Origin: Protula sp. h YS-2021
Lineage: Eukaryota > Annelida > Polychaeta > Sabellida > Serpulidae
Assembly: GCA_949752745.1 (NCBI GenBank)
Contig: OX457029.1
Location: 11,323,511-11,387,510 of the forward strand
DNA length: 64,000 nt
Reading direction: 5' to 3'
Each line of letters starts with the position of its first letter. Positions within the stretch are counted from its first letter, which is position 1. The notes under the pieces are model-generated. The model did no database searches. It worked only from the letters and a program-made list of their open reading frames with translations, and was not told the DNA's origin. Position numbers and translations under genes: made by a program. Shown here piece by piece: positions 1 through 28,600 of the stretch.

Positions 1-500
1 TTCCACACGCGCGGCCTCGATTTTCGTGCGTTTTTCTGATTTTCGGTGTGAAAAATAACGCGCAAACACGCCCTCGGACGAACCCTGGGATTCAATCCAG
101 AATCAAGAGAGACTAATCTCAGAATTAGGACCACCCCGCTATTAGGACCACTTTTCCTCACAGAACCGAAATTAATGCATTGGATTCAATGGGTCAAGAA
201 TCTCAGAATTAGGACCACCCTGGAATCGTATACATATGCAAATGACACTACATACATGTTCAAGGGTTTATCAGAGCCGTCTGTGTGTGTATGTGTGCTC
301 GTGTGTGCGTGTGGCAACTTCAGATATCCTTAACCACCGATGACAGTTGTCGCTGGCTGCTCTAGTTTTGTTTACATTTTTACTATAATATATGTCAGTG
401 GACTTGTGCGTACATGTGTGACAGTTTTAAGTATCGTTAAACACTACTGTTACTTTTCGCCGACCGCTCTAGTTTTGTTTCTTTTTTTTGTATTGGGCAG

Positions 501-16962
<16,462 letters not shown>

Positions 16963-17750
16963 AAACAAAAAAGGGGGCGGGGCTTTCTTACAGCCTCAAT
17001 TACCGCCCTAAACTTCACGTCATGATTGCAGAGGGCGAAAGAGGTTTTTGAAGTTCGCGGACAGCGTTGTGTGAAATGAACAGATTTAGTAGTGAACAAA
17101 TGTATCTAATTTTCACTACTCCAGATATGGGCTTAGTCGTCATTGTTTATGTATTTATTTTTTCAGATATAACGAAGAAATAAATACCTTTGTTTCTCAT
17201 CATCGGCTTGGTCACTAAACTTACAAATATAAAAGTGAGCTGGCCGGTAAAAAATAAATAAATGGACTGGCCGCCCAGGTGTAAAATTAAAAAAAAAAAA
17301 AAGATAAAAAAAATTTATCCCAGAATTTTGTGCTCGCATCTTGGATGCCAGCATTTCCATGCTAAACATTTCAAACGATTAGGAGCATCAGCTTGTATAA
17401 TATAAGTGCTATGTTATATAAACGTTTGATAAAGCCGTTAAAGAACCTGGGTCAATGACGGGTCATCGAAATTTTCAAAGAATAAAAAAGTGCGACCGGC
17501 CAGGTTATTTTTGTAGTTTGGACATAGTTCCTTGTTTTTTGTTTGTTTGTTTTTTTTTCTTCTTTTTTTTTTTTTAGTGAGAGAGCAACTGACGCCTAAA
17601 AGGCAATAAAAAGGTTAAACCGTACTGATAGTGACGGCTGGCACCGGCCAATCAGAGTGAAGCACTAGTTGTTTTGAAGTTAGTGAGATAAATAGTGTGG
17701 AGATGGTGACACGATAAGCTGAGGCTGCGCTAGCTTGTTAACGACGCCAA
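16963..17750. other. MVP 3' flank
   Basis: Contains likely 3'UTR and poly(A) hexamers, then AT-rich sequence with A and T tracts. No further gene seen. Confidence 0.5.
17179..17184 (+). other. Possible MVP polyadenylation signal
   Basis: An AATAAA hexamer lies about 217 bases after the MVP stop codon, in AT-rich sequence. Further AATAAA hexamers follow near 17246-17260. Placement fits an mRNA end, but such hexamers are common by chance here. Confidence 0.35.
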
Positions 17751-17751
17751 G

Positions 17752-18150
17752 TGGTAAACATAGGCCAGCTGGTAAACGTACGCTAACAGGTAAACGTACG
17801 TCTAGTGGTAAACATAAGCCAGCTGGTAAACGTACGCTAACTGGTAAAAGTATGCCAACTGGTAAACGTACGCTAACTGGTAAAAGTATGCCAACTGGTA
17901 AACGTACGCTAACTGGTAAAAGTATGCCAACTGGTAAACGTACCCCCACTGGTAAACGTAGGCCAAGTGGTCAACATAAGCCAACCAGTAAAAGTGTGCC
18001 AGCTGGTAAATGTGTACTGGTAATGGTACGCTAAGAAGTAAAGGTACGTCAAGTGGTAAACGTAGGCCAACTGGTAAACGTACGCTAACTGGTAAACGTA
18101 CGTCAAGTAATAAACGTAGGCCAACTGGTAAACGTGCGCTAAAAGGTAAA
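17752..18150. repeat. 18-20 bp minisatellite, GGTAAACGTACGCTAACT type
   Basis: About 20 units of the type CTGGTAAACGTACGCTAA, intergenic between MVP and CFAP99. Confidence 0.92.
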
Positions 18151-18157
18151 CTATTCG

Positions 18158-18216
18158 CGTCTATTGTTTCTGATAATTGTATTGTTTCTGATAATTGTAT
18201 TGTTTCTGATAATTCT
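18158..18216. repeat. 18-bp repeat, three copies
   Basis: TATTGTTTCTGATAATTG repeated three times. Confidence 0.9.
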
Positions 18217-20945
18217 TATGCCAAATGTTCCACTGTTGAATTACTATTTTAGCGAGACATTTAGATGTACCATTAGATAATCATTCAGTTACGTATAGAG
18301 GATTAGAGTACGGGATTCGTACAGTTTAATACGGAATTCTAATACCGTACGAGGTGCTGATGTATTACGAAGTTCGTACAATAATTTAACAATGTTGGGT
18401 ATTTTATTTTCACTTGGATTTTCTTGTTGCTGTTTAAGAAATTTAGCCTTTCATATTGTTGTGCCATGATTGAACTATACTCGTATATTATTGTTGGTGG
18501 GGGTGGGAGTACTTAACGAACTGTAAGTTCACAAAAATACTGATGGTACTCATGGAAAAAACGGGTTTTTTTTATCGAACCTAGATACAATGCAACGCTT
18601 TTGTGTACACCAACTCCCATGGCGTGAATAAATCTACGTCCACGTCCGTGTACACCTCCAGGTTTAGTCTACATCCCCTGTAGATAAGATTATGTGGAGA
18701 CAATGAGAAGGGAGAGAAAGTGCTGAAGTGTTTACAGCAATTGCTCGTTTTGAGGGTTGTGGACGAATGTCCAGATGAGAACAAAATGTCCGGAATGGAA
18801 ACAAAATGTCCGGGATTTAAACAGGTAGAAAATTAATGTTCGGGCCCGAGATTCATCGAGAATTACTAGCTAATGCTATATCAGTGACATTATAGCAATG
18901 AGCGATACTTTGTGAATCCGCCCCCCTCTCCTATCCGTTGGATGGGCTGGGTGGGGAAGGAGGTGGGCGGGTGGGGGGGGGGGGGGCTGGACAACAAAAT
19001 AACGAGTAAATAGAAAACTTTCTATGACCAAAAAAAAAACACCTGTGATAGAGATAACTGTGATTGGCATCCCGGAAGTGTGCCGTGACAGTGCGGGAAG
19101 GGGCTGGGGGAGGGGGCTTATGGAGGGGGTCATATTGTTTCACATTGAGAGTGATTCATATCTTTGAAGTACACGATTTTTCTATTTCTATTTGTTAAAA
19201 TTTGTATCGAATGCAATCTCTTTTGAATAAAGATGTAAGAAAATGTTTGTTCTGATTCTCATTCAGACAAGAAAACAAAATGAAATCAAAATCAAATGCT
19301 TTATTGCAATTTGTCAACACGGGTATCGGATATAAAAAATGTCACGTGACTTGTGACGTACCGTTTCGCTGAACACAGAATATACAATACTTGTCCTGCG
19401 GACAACAAACCAATACTGCTACATCACAGAAAATATAAGAGCACACATGTTCGGGGGATGGGCCAGATGGCTGGGGGGGGGGGGGGCTAACGGTGTCAAA
19501 TAATTAATCTTCAATTTAAAAGTAAATTATTAAGAGTTAGGGTAAGTATTAGGGATTGGGGTCAACTTTAGGTTGAGGTTAGGATTAAGGGTGGAAAATG
19601 TGACTACGAAAATCGAGGGGTCCCCTAAACGACACCATAGCCATGCGGCGTTGGAAGAGGGGGCGGGGGGATGGGGGCAAAACAGGAAGAACACCCGGAT
19701 AAAAAAAATAATAGGAGTTAAAAGCAAGTCATGCCTCCATATTCAGGGTTCGAATTGGAAAAGTTATACGGTTAGAAAACTATGACATACGTCCCCCCCC
19801 CCCCCGCCCCCGCCATCTTTGCACATTGATATCTGGTCAAACAACTAGAGAGGCTGGGTTTTCAATTTTTTTTTGCACGCCATGAACTAGAATATTCCAG
19901 TTCCTTCTGGAATAAAAATTAGTGTTGCATTTACTAAACCTGTCCATGAAATATTTTCAGCATGGGCCTTGTGAAAAATGTGACACTGCGACATGTAACA
20001 TTTTAAAGTATAACATTTAATGTAACATTTAAAATATCACAGACAAACTATCAGGGGATCAGTAAAATAGCGACTGCACAAATACAACAGTTAAAAAAAT
20101 TAACACTAAGAACTTTATATATTAATATCACATTATCGGGGCGGAATAAGATTTTGTTTTCCTGCAAAGCAGACAATTACCCGAGAATGTACAATACTAA
20201 AAATAGATTCCACTGAACAGTGATTTCCTTTCATCCTTTTTTGGATGAAATAGTCTTTTGCTGAATTCTTATCAAATAGTTTTTTGCTGAATTCTTATTC
20301 GTTGAACAAACGAAACCACTTTCATCCTGATAAAAAAGCTCTTCACGTAACTTTCATGATCTGGATAAAAGTCACGTGTCCTGTATCAGGGCGGAGTATG
20401 CATAGATCCGTGTTTCTCACAGTTGTTGCTGATACGTGTATGTGTGAAAACAAAAACAACATTATAACCCCCTCCCCGACCCCGCAGTATTAATTCAAGG
20501 CAGAATTTACCGAGTCATTTTCCTCATAAATAATTCTCTATAATCCACTGTTTGCAGAACCAGAATCTAAAATCATTTAGATTTCAAACCACTGATTTAA
20601 AATTCAGTTAAAGAAATTGTACTGGAGGAAAAACACTACACTCTAGCAGCAGGTCGTGTGAACTAGGAGAAAGTGGAGACCATTGTCCGGCCAGCAATAC
20701 GCGACGCTGATTGGCTGGAATGGATGCCTTGTGACGTCAGCTGCGCTGTCCTCTCACGTGTCATTTCAAGTTCTCGCCATCGATTCTCTTCCATTATTTT
20801 CTACACACACAAAAAAATTTGAAATGCTGTTAAAACTGTCATAATGAAAATTAAGAAAATTATTCAAAAGTAATTGACACATGCCATATTAATCTGATAT
20901 ATATTGGCGTTTATATTTAAATTATACTCAAAATATACATTCATA
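18217..20945. other. Intergenic, no gene seen
   Basis: AT-rich with short G or C tracts (18973, 19478, 19793). Around 20700-20770 there is ATTGGCTGG and GTGACGTCAGC, but no gene starts here. Confidence 0.5.
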
Positions 20946-21236
20946 ATACCGTATTATTTAAAATATGAATTCTGTCGGCAGTTCAGTATTTAATAACCTA
21001 TTGAAATTTAAAGTTTAAAAAAAATTATTGATATTTATATTTTTTTCCTATTTTTCTATTTATAACGCAAGAACTAAGTTGTTGATACAGTCTGCAACAC
21101 AAAATGATGAAATAATGAAAAAACTTCGATTTCTGTGACATTCGATTTATATGTAGTGTATTCCGGAATAGATTAAAAAAGAACTTGTGGTTTCTTATTT
21201 GCTTAAGAATTCTTATTTCAAATAACATGCTATTTT
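20946..21236. mobile_element. Second, diverged copy of the 6964-7436 MITE family
   Basis: Begins with GTATTATTTAAAATATGAAT and ends with the inverted AAGAATTCTTATTTCAAATA; TATTCCGGAATAGA near 21160 recurs in the other copy. The left arm is mostly lost. Confidence 0.55.
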
Positions 21237-21263
21237 ATATAATACAGATTTTAATATATATAT

Positions 21264-21686
21264 GTTACAGGGAATCTGTGAAATTAGGGATTTCATGAAA
21301 TCCCCTGTGAATTCGTGTAATAATTTGCTCAATCAATCTAGTAGTATTTTACCGAAATTAATAGTAGATTTTGAATTAATATACTCTATAAACACTCGAT
21401 TGCCAAACTATCATTCATGAGATACTTCAGTACCTGAATTTAGCGATATTTTTTATCCTATGTAACTTATGTCACATTTCACGCCAAAATTCTGTTATTT
21501 TGGATGGTGATGTTATAAATTCCAATTCCTTTCGATGTGAAAAGGGATACACAGTTTTAAAGAAGCACTAAACAGCCTTCCTGAATGGATAATTTTTCAA
21601 AATATTTATAATCAATATGAGCTTATTTATTACACGAATTCCCTAGGGATTTCATGAAATCCCTAATTACACAGGTTCCCTGTAAT
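21264..21686. mobile_element. MITE with 60-bp inverted ends that each contain a palindrome
   Basis: The left arm 21264-21323 and right arm 21627-21685 match inverted over about 60 bases (TTACAGGGAA at the tips). In each arm lies GGATTTCATGAAATCC, a perfect palindrome. The interior is AT-rich and non-coding. TA flanks suggest a TA target, but the sequence there is AT-rich anyway. Confidence 0.72.
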
Positions 21687-21689
21687 ATA

Positions 21690-23020
21690 TCTATATATTT
21701 ATATAAATCACGAAATATATCACTTTCCCTCAGCCTGGAGCACAAGCAGGCACTCGCGTTTTGTAGGCTAATCTTAAAACCCTGCCTCAGCCTGCAGGAT
21801 CTATAAGGGCGGGGCTTCATGTTAACTTGTTAGAACACCTGTACGGGGGGAGGAGGCAGTTACGTTAAGAGATGCGCCAAATCCCCCCACTTATTTCACG
21901 CATTCTTCCCTGAGTCCCCCCCCTCCCCCCGTCCCCCTCTTCCTTCGCACATTTACTCACTTGAAAAATAACTCAAAATGAAAAATATTTAAAACAAAAT
22001 TATGCCTAAATAACAGATTTTATTCGTCACGAAACGTCACCGCGATTGTATACAGCACAAATATATTGCACGTCAGCCTCATCCTATGCTTCCAACCCCT
22101 CCCTCGCCAGAAAGCTTCCAGCCCAATTGAGCAGGTAAGGGCCCGTAGCTACTTTTTTTTTTAAGCTACTTGCCCCACCCGAGATTTTATCTACCTGTGC
22201 TGGTAGGGCAGTCGCTAATGTAAAGCCCTGAAGGTTTTTTTTATCAGTTCACAGAACCGTGTGGTGTTATTGTTATTAGTAGCAATTTCAAGAATTTACA
22301 CATATATAAACGCACAGTGCACATTAACCCAAATGCACAATTTTCTTTCTGTAATTGGAATTATGCACTGACAAAAACTCGAGGTCAAACTCAAGGTTCA
22401 TGTTCAGAACGAACCGCTACCACTCGTGTCGCCCGTCGGCAAGAAAAAATGAGAAAGAGCAGGAAATCAGATTGTATAATTTTTTTTTATAAGCCGAATT
22501 TTTTATACTTGGAACCTTTAGTTTTTGTCAGCAACATACAGTCACATGAGGACATTAGAGTGAAAACAAATGACGACATTTGAGGCTGATTGTAAATAGA
22601 TGGAGCTGTGCAGCTATGATCCGAATCGAGGGGGGGGGGGGGGGGGAGCTATGGAGGGGGATGGCTTGTATACTTTTTTAGCCAATCAGATCACGTGTTT
22701 ATCATTTTTCTTAGGCATTTATGTTCATGTGCGGGGACGGGGGGGGGGGGGGGGAGGATAGGTTTCTTATACACTTGTTTGAGCTCATCACATCACGTGA
22801 CCATCATTTTTCTTTGGCATTTATGTTGACGTGCGGAGGTGGGTGTTGGGGGGTGGTAGGGATGGGTGTCATGTACACGTGTTTGAGCTTATCAAATCAC
22901 CTGTTTATCCTCTTTCTTTGGGGTACCGCAGAAGCTAGAATAGAGAAGTGTCACGTGTCACAATACGATGGTGACCCGATCGGAGAACCCACGACATAAT
23001 GTCTTAAAACACAAAGCCTC
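21690..23020. other. Intergenic / distal CFAP99 3' region
   Basis: G tracts at about 22630 and 22740. A loose repeat of about 100 bp (AATCAGATCACGTGTTTATC type) occurs at 22685, 22790 and 22890. No exon recognised; a terminal CFAP99 exon could be here. Confidence 0.4.
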
Positions 23021-23025
23021 CAGAC

Positions 23026-23205
23026 TTAACGACTCGCGACTTAACGACTGGTGACCTAACGACACGGGACTTAACGACACGGGACTTAACGACTCATGAC
23101 TTAACGATTCGTGACTTAACAACTCGTGACTTAACGACTCGTGACCTAACGACACGGGACTTAACGACTTGTGATTTAAAGACTTGTGACTTAGCTACAC
23201 GCAAC
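23026..23205. repeat. 15-bp minisatellite, GACTTAACGACTCGT
   Basis: About 12 units. As the period is a multiple of three, the minus strand gives a repeated VVKSR reading that continues from the last recognised CFAP99 exon. Confidence 0.92.
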
Positions 23206-23354
23206 CCTTGAGGAACTAGTGGAAGAAAATGATTCCCCGTGAGACTGCAGGGAGAACATGAACCCCTGTGGGACTGGTGGAAGAAAGCGAACTCATTTAG
23301 GGTTGGAGGCAGACACTGAACCCCTGTGGCTGTAGTGCAGAGAAAACAAGGCAC

Positions 23355-25639
23355 CTTAGTCTTGTTGAGTTCGCGTAGCCTCTGCGCTGATTTCTTGCTG
23401 GGTGCCAGCTTCGCCTCTTCCTGTTCCCGCAGCCTCTGCGCTCTCTTCTCTTCCAGCTGTCGCTGCAACTCTCGCAACTTCTCGTCTTTAATCTCGGGTT
23501 TTGTGTTCCTTGTTTTCTTCCGCGTTTCTAACCTACATTTGCAAGGAAGTGACGTCAGATTCACGCATACACCACAAGCTCCACCCCTTACCTCTCCTAC
23601 AAGGGATGGCGGGGCGGGGGGGGGGCGGAGGGTGGTGGACGGGGGAGCTGTACTGCAGATGGAGGCGAGCGTTTCCATGAGCGCCTCGTCTTCGTCGGCC
23701 TGCTTGCTCGTCATGATGTCGTGGTGGGGGGGGGGGGGGGGTGGGGGGTGGGCGGCGGGTTGTTTGTGGGGGGAATGGGGAGTGAGGGGGAGCTGTATCT
23801 GACAGCGGCGGCTACCGTGATCTCAGTCCTGAGGCAGGAGATGGTGGCCAGTGTGTCCATGAGGGCCTCGTCTTTAGCCTGCATGCTCGCCAGGATGTCA
23901 GGATTGGGGGGGGGGGGGGGAGGAGGCCGGGGGGAGGGGATCGTACCTGACGGCGGCGGCTTTGGTATTCTCCGTCCTATGGCGTGAGATGGTGGCCAGC
24001 GTGTCCATGAGGGCCTCGTCTTCAGCCTGCTTGCTCGCCAGGATGTCAGGATTGGCGCGGGGGGGGGGGGGGGGGAGGCCGGGGATGGCGGATCGTGCCT
24101 GACAGCAGCGGCCTTGGTATTCTCCGTCCTATGGCGGGAGATGGTGGCCAGTGTGTCCATGAGGGCCTCGTCTTTAGCCTGCTTGCTCGCCAGGATGTCA
24201 GGATTGGGGCGGCGGGGGGGGGGGGGGTCGTACCTGACGGCGGCGGCCTTGGTATTCTTCGTCCTATGGCGTGAGATGGTGGCCAGCGTGTCCATGAAGG
24301 CCTCGTCTTTAGCCTGCTTGCTCGCCAGGATGTCAGGATTGGGGCGGGGGTGGGGGTTGGGGGTGGGGGGTCGTACCTGACGGCGGCGGCCTTGGTGTTC
24401 TCCGTCCTATGGCGTGAGATGGTGGCGAGCGTGTCCATGAGGGCCTCGTCTTTAGCCTGCTTGCTCGCCAGGATGTCGTCGCGCCTTTCCTCCTCCTCCT
24501 CCGTCTGCTGGAGGCGCAGCAGCGACACGCGCTCTCGCAACTGTCAACATGATAACCCTAGAGGTCAGCATGACAAGCAGAAAGGTCAACATTACAAAAA
24601 TGTGCCTCAACAAGATCTCCCACAGCTGTCAAAACGACAATCCACAAGCGGTGAATCACTGGCAGTCCCTCCCTCCTCTTTTCCTCAATAAAAAATGTTA
24701 TTTAATTTATCTCACAAGGTTGTCTCACAAATGACAATGACCGGAAGGGATCCGCGAGCATCGAGTTTGAATTGTGCGATATGGTGACCGAGCGCTAAGG
24801 CAGTTGGAGCGAACGTCAATCCCCTGCACACTACCCCGAGCCGGATTACAGCCTGCGCACCTCGGGAACTACCAGACCCAAGCCCTCTTACCGACTGAGT
24901 TAACCGTCATTCCACCCACCCCCCCCCCCCCCCACCAGCCTCGTGGGCGGTGTAACGCGTCCATACCTCGGCGATGGACATCTCGCTGAGCAGCCCATGC
25001 CCGGCGGGCGCGGTCAGATCGACGAGTTTGTTGCGGTTGATGGGCACGGCCTCCATGGCACGGATCTGTCGAATCAGCTCCATCTTCTGTTTCATCTCCC
25101 GCTCGGCCTATCAAAACAAAGCAAATGTCAGCCTATCAACGCAAGCCTAAATTCACTGACCAATCAGAGCACGCAAAACTCTATCAATGCAAAGCCCTAC
25201 ATCGTCGGCCAATAGGACAAGAGAAACTTTATAATTTTATCAAATGTGCCTTATAAATTACTTCAACTGTACATGTGAGAGTGTATATGTGACACATGTA
25301 TCTGTGACACGTGTAGATGTGACATGTGCAGACGTGAGAAACGTATATGTTACGTGTACAAGTGTTACGTATACGTGTGACACACGTAGAATTAACCGTC
25401 TTACCTCCTCCAGGGCCTGTCTCATCAGCTCTTTGCTCTCTTCAACCACTTGTTGTACTGTAACAGACAGAAAATCAATAAATGGACAATATCTTCTACT
25501 CGTCCCCCGTTTCTTAAAGAAGTAAATTACTACCTTTTTTCAACTGGTTTTGATAAAACCGCTGTCAATCAGATCTGACAACCAGGAAGGGCTGACGATG
25601 ATTTTTTTTTTGCTCCCACACAGAGTTATAATTTAATTC

Positions 25640-25672
<33 letters not shown>

Positions 25673-28600
25673 GGTCACAGATGAAAGACGGGCAATATTG
25701 CTAACAAACATCACAGGTGCGGATCCAGAACTTCGCAATAACTGATAGATGTCATAGGGCGAACGGGCGGCAATAAAGTAAATTTCTCACAATGTGGGGA
25801 TAGGGTTATTCGAAATGTTGAAAAAGTTCATCTGTGGATAATATGGGACACATTCAAAACTGTAGCTAAAAATATCCACGACAACTATGTACAACATAAA
25901 ATGAATACTTCAGAACATAAGAAATACTGGTAATCATATTGTCGCGTAGCTGTACCTATTTTGGCCTTGAACTCTTGCAGTTTGACCTTGGCCTCCTTGG
26001 CATTCTCGTGCGTGTCGACGACCTTCTGCACCATCTCCTTCATGCGCTCCTCCTCCCTCAGCTGCTTCCGCATGAACTCCTCCATCAACTCCCTCGCCTC
26101 CTCCTTCATCTCCTCCACCTGTAGTCACACACCAACAAACAGTCAGTCATTCAGTCAATCATCTCCTTCATGCGCTCCTCCTCCCTCAGCTGCTTCCGCA
26201 TGAACTCCTCCATCAACTCCCTCGCCTCCTCCTTCATCTCCTCCACCTATAGTTAGACACCAACAGTCAGTCATTCATTCAGTCAATCACCAGCTCCCTC
26301 GCCTCCTCCTTCATCTCCTCCACCTGTAGTCACACACGAACAAACAGTCAGTCATTCAGTCAATCATAAGCTCCCTCGCCTCCTCCATCTCCTCCACCTG
26401 TTCTAACACACCAACAATCAGTCATTCAGTCAATCATCAGTTCCCTCGCCTCCTCCGTCATCTCCTCCACCTGTAATCACACACCAACAGTCAGTCATTC
26501 ATTCAGTCAAGCATCAGTTCCCTCGCCTCCTCCTTCATCTCCTCCACCTGTAGTCACACACCAACAGTCAGTCATTCATTCAGTCAATCACCAACTCCTT
26601 CCTCCACGGACGCCGTCACCACACAGCCGCACAAACATTTATTCAGTCATTCAGTCAATCACTTCACACACGAACTCATCCATCAACACTCTCGCTCCAT
26701 CTTCCACGACCTTCATTTCGCTATGTTACGTCGCCACACACAAACAACCAGCCATGCATTCAGCCTCACAGCCCCAGTCATGTGTACCAGACACAACTTA
26801 CCGGAATGGTCACAAAGGCATAAAAAGAGAGGTGGGCATAAATTTAGTATTCTTCCAGGATCTAAATCTTTACAACCAAAAATCTAACACCATAAATGTC
26901 TTTGTGGTTTTCCTCCTCCCTGTACTTTCGCGCATGCGCAGTGCACGAAAATAAACAGAACACCAGCGCGTACCCAGCAGAGCATAGAACCCCGTACCTT
27001 CTTCCTGTTTTCCCTGTACAGGTTCTGGCGTGCAAGGATGGCCTCCTCATGACTCAGCTTGCCCTCCAGTCGCCGTCGTTCGATGTTTGACAGCTCCTGG
27101 TTCAGATCCATCGACTTCATCTTGTTCTGCCATTCGAGGAATTGCGACGCATCCCGCGCTCCGGCCTCCAGCCTCTCCAGTCTGTGTTGTGGAATATACC
27201 GAGAACATTACTGCGTGCTATTTTAACAACTCCTTGTTTAACTGAGCCATAGAATACAAACACGTCATCTCGCCAATCAGGATATCTATTATTTCAAGCT
27301 AAAAATATGAATCTCGCCTTAAAATCGAATTATAATCTATTTTTTTTTAATTTTGACATCCTCTTTATTGTTGATATTTTTAAGCAAATCTATCTTACTC
27401 CCCCCTCGCCCCCCCCCCCCCCACCCCTCAGCTAATGACCAGTAAGAAGCATTTTAAGTGAGGGGTGAAGACATGACATAAATGACTGACTTCTCCAGCT
27501 CCCTGGCCTCGCGCTGCTTGTAAAGATTGCCTTCTATCTCACTCCTGCCCCCCCCCAATCCCATCCCTCAACTAATGACCAGTAAGAAGCATTTTAAGTG
27601 AGGGGTGAAGACATGACATAAATGACTGACTTCTCCAGCTCCCTGGCCTCGCGCTGCTTGTAAAGATTGCCTTCTATCCCACTCCTGACCTCCCCCTCCC
27701 CCCTCCCTCGGCCCCCCCCCCCCCCTCAGCTAATGACCAGTAAAAGCATTTTAAGTGAGCGGTAAAGACATGACATAAATGACTGACTTCTCCAGCTCCC
27801 TGGCCTCGCGCCTCTTGTAAAGATTGCCTTCTATCTCACTCCTGCCCCCCCCCCCCTCCCTCGGCCCCCCCTACCCCATCCCTCAACTAATGACCAATAA
27901 GACGCATTTTAAGCGAGGGGTGAAGACATGACATAAACGACTGACTTCTCCAGCTCCTTGGCCTCGCGCTGCTTGTAAAGATTGCCTTCTCTCAAGATGG
28001 CGGCAGTGTTCAGCTTGAACGGCACATTATCGTTCTGTTAAAGCCAAAACTTGCTGATACATTCACGAAGTTACATTACTCACCAATTTGTAAAACTGAC
28101 GACTAGCTAAATTTTTTGTTATGACACAAAAAAGGGGAAAAAAAAGAGAGAGAAAAAAAAAGAAATCACACACACACACAAAGAGACTGGTGAAAAGAAA
28201 ATGATTTAAAACTACCCAAAAAGGAAAATTAAACATGAATGATTCTTGATTTTTAAAAATAAATTATACATCTCAGCGAGTGAGGAGGTTCTCGAAGCTA
28301 AAATGCTAAAAAAAAAAACAACAATAATTTATTTTAGCCCCGAACTATGAAATATAAATGGGGAAGCTTGGAAGGAATATGAAAAACTTATTCCATTTCA
28401 AGTCTCTCTTTTTCTAAATGCAATCGAAAGAAGAAGAAGAAGAAGCAGATTGCGAAGAATGTGAAGAAGAAGAACGCGAAGAAGAAGAATGCGAAGAACA
28501 GAAGAAGAAGAAGAAGAAGAAGAAGAAGAAGAAGACGAAGAAGAAGAAGAAGAAGAAGAAAAATAAGAAGAAGAAGAAAAGAGAAGAAAAACATAATTGA

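Noticed and set aside
17680..18252. Repetitive frames (GKRTLTGKRT type) on both strands
   Set aside because: Product of an 18-20 bp minisatellite; no gene context.
20690..20770. CCAAT-like (ATTGGCTGG) and CRE-like (TGACGTCAGC) words as a promoter
   Set aside because: Lies between the 3' ends of two convergent genes; no transcript start recognised.
23026..23205. Regular 15-bp repeats that could suggest a CRISPR array
   Set aside because: No spacers, unit too short, eukaryotic context.
24745..24905. tRNA-like A-box (GTGACCGAGCGCTAAGGC)
   Set aside because: No B box at the correct distance and no cloverleaf; maybe an old SINE, not strong enough to list.
28388..28600. Glu/Lys and Phe/Leu-rich frames
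   Set aside because: Translations of a GAA triplet tract; only the part in CFAP99 exon 28787-28619 is coding.
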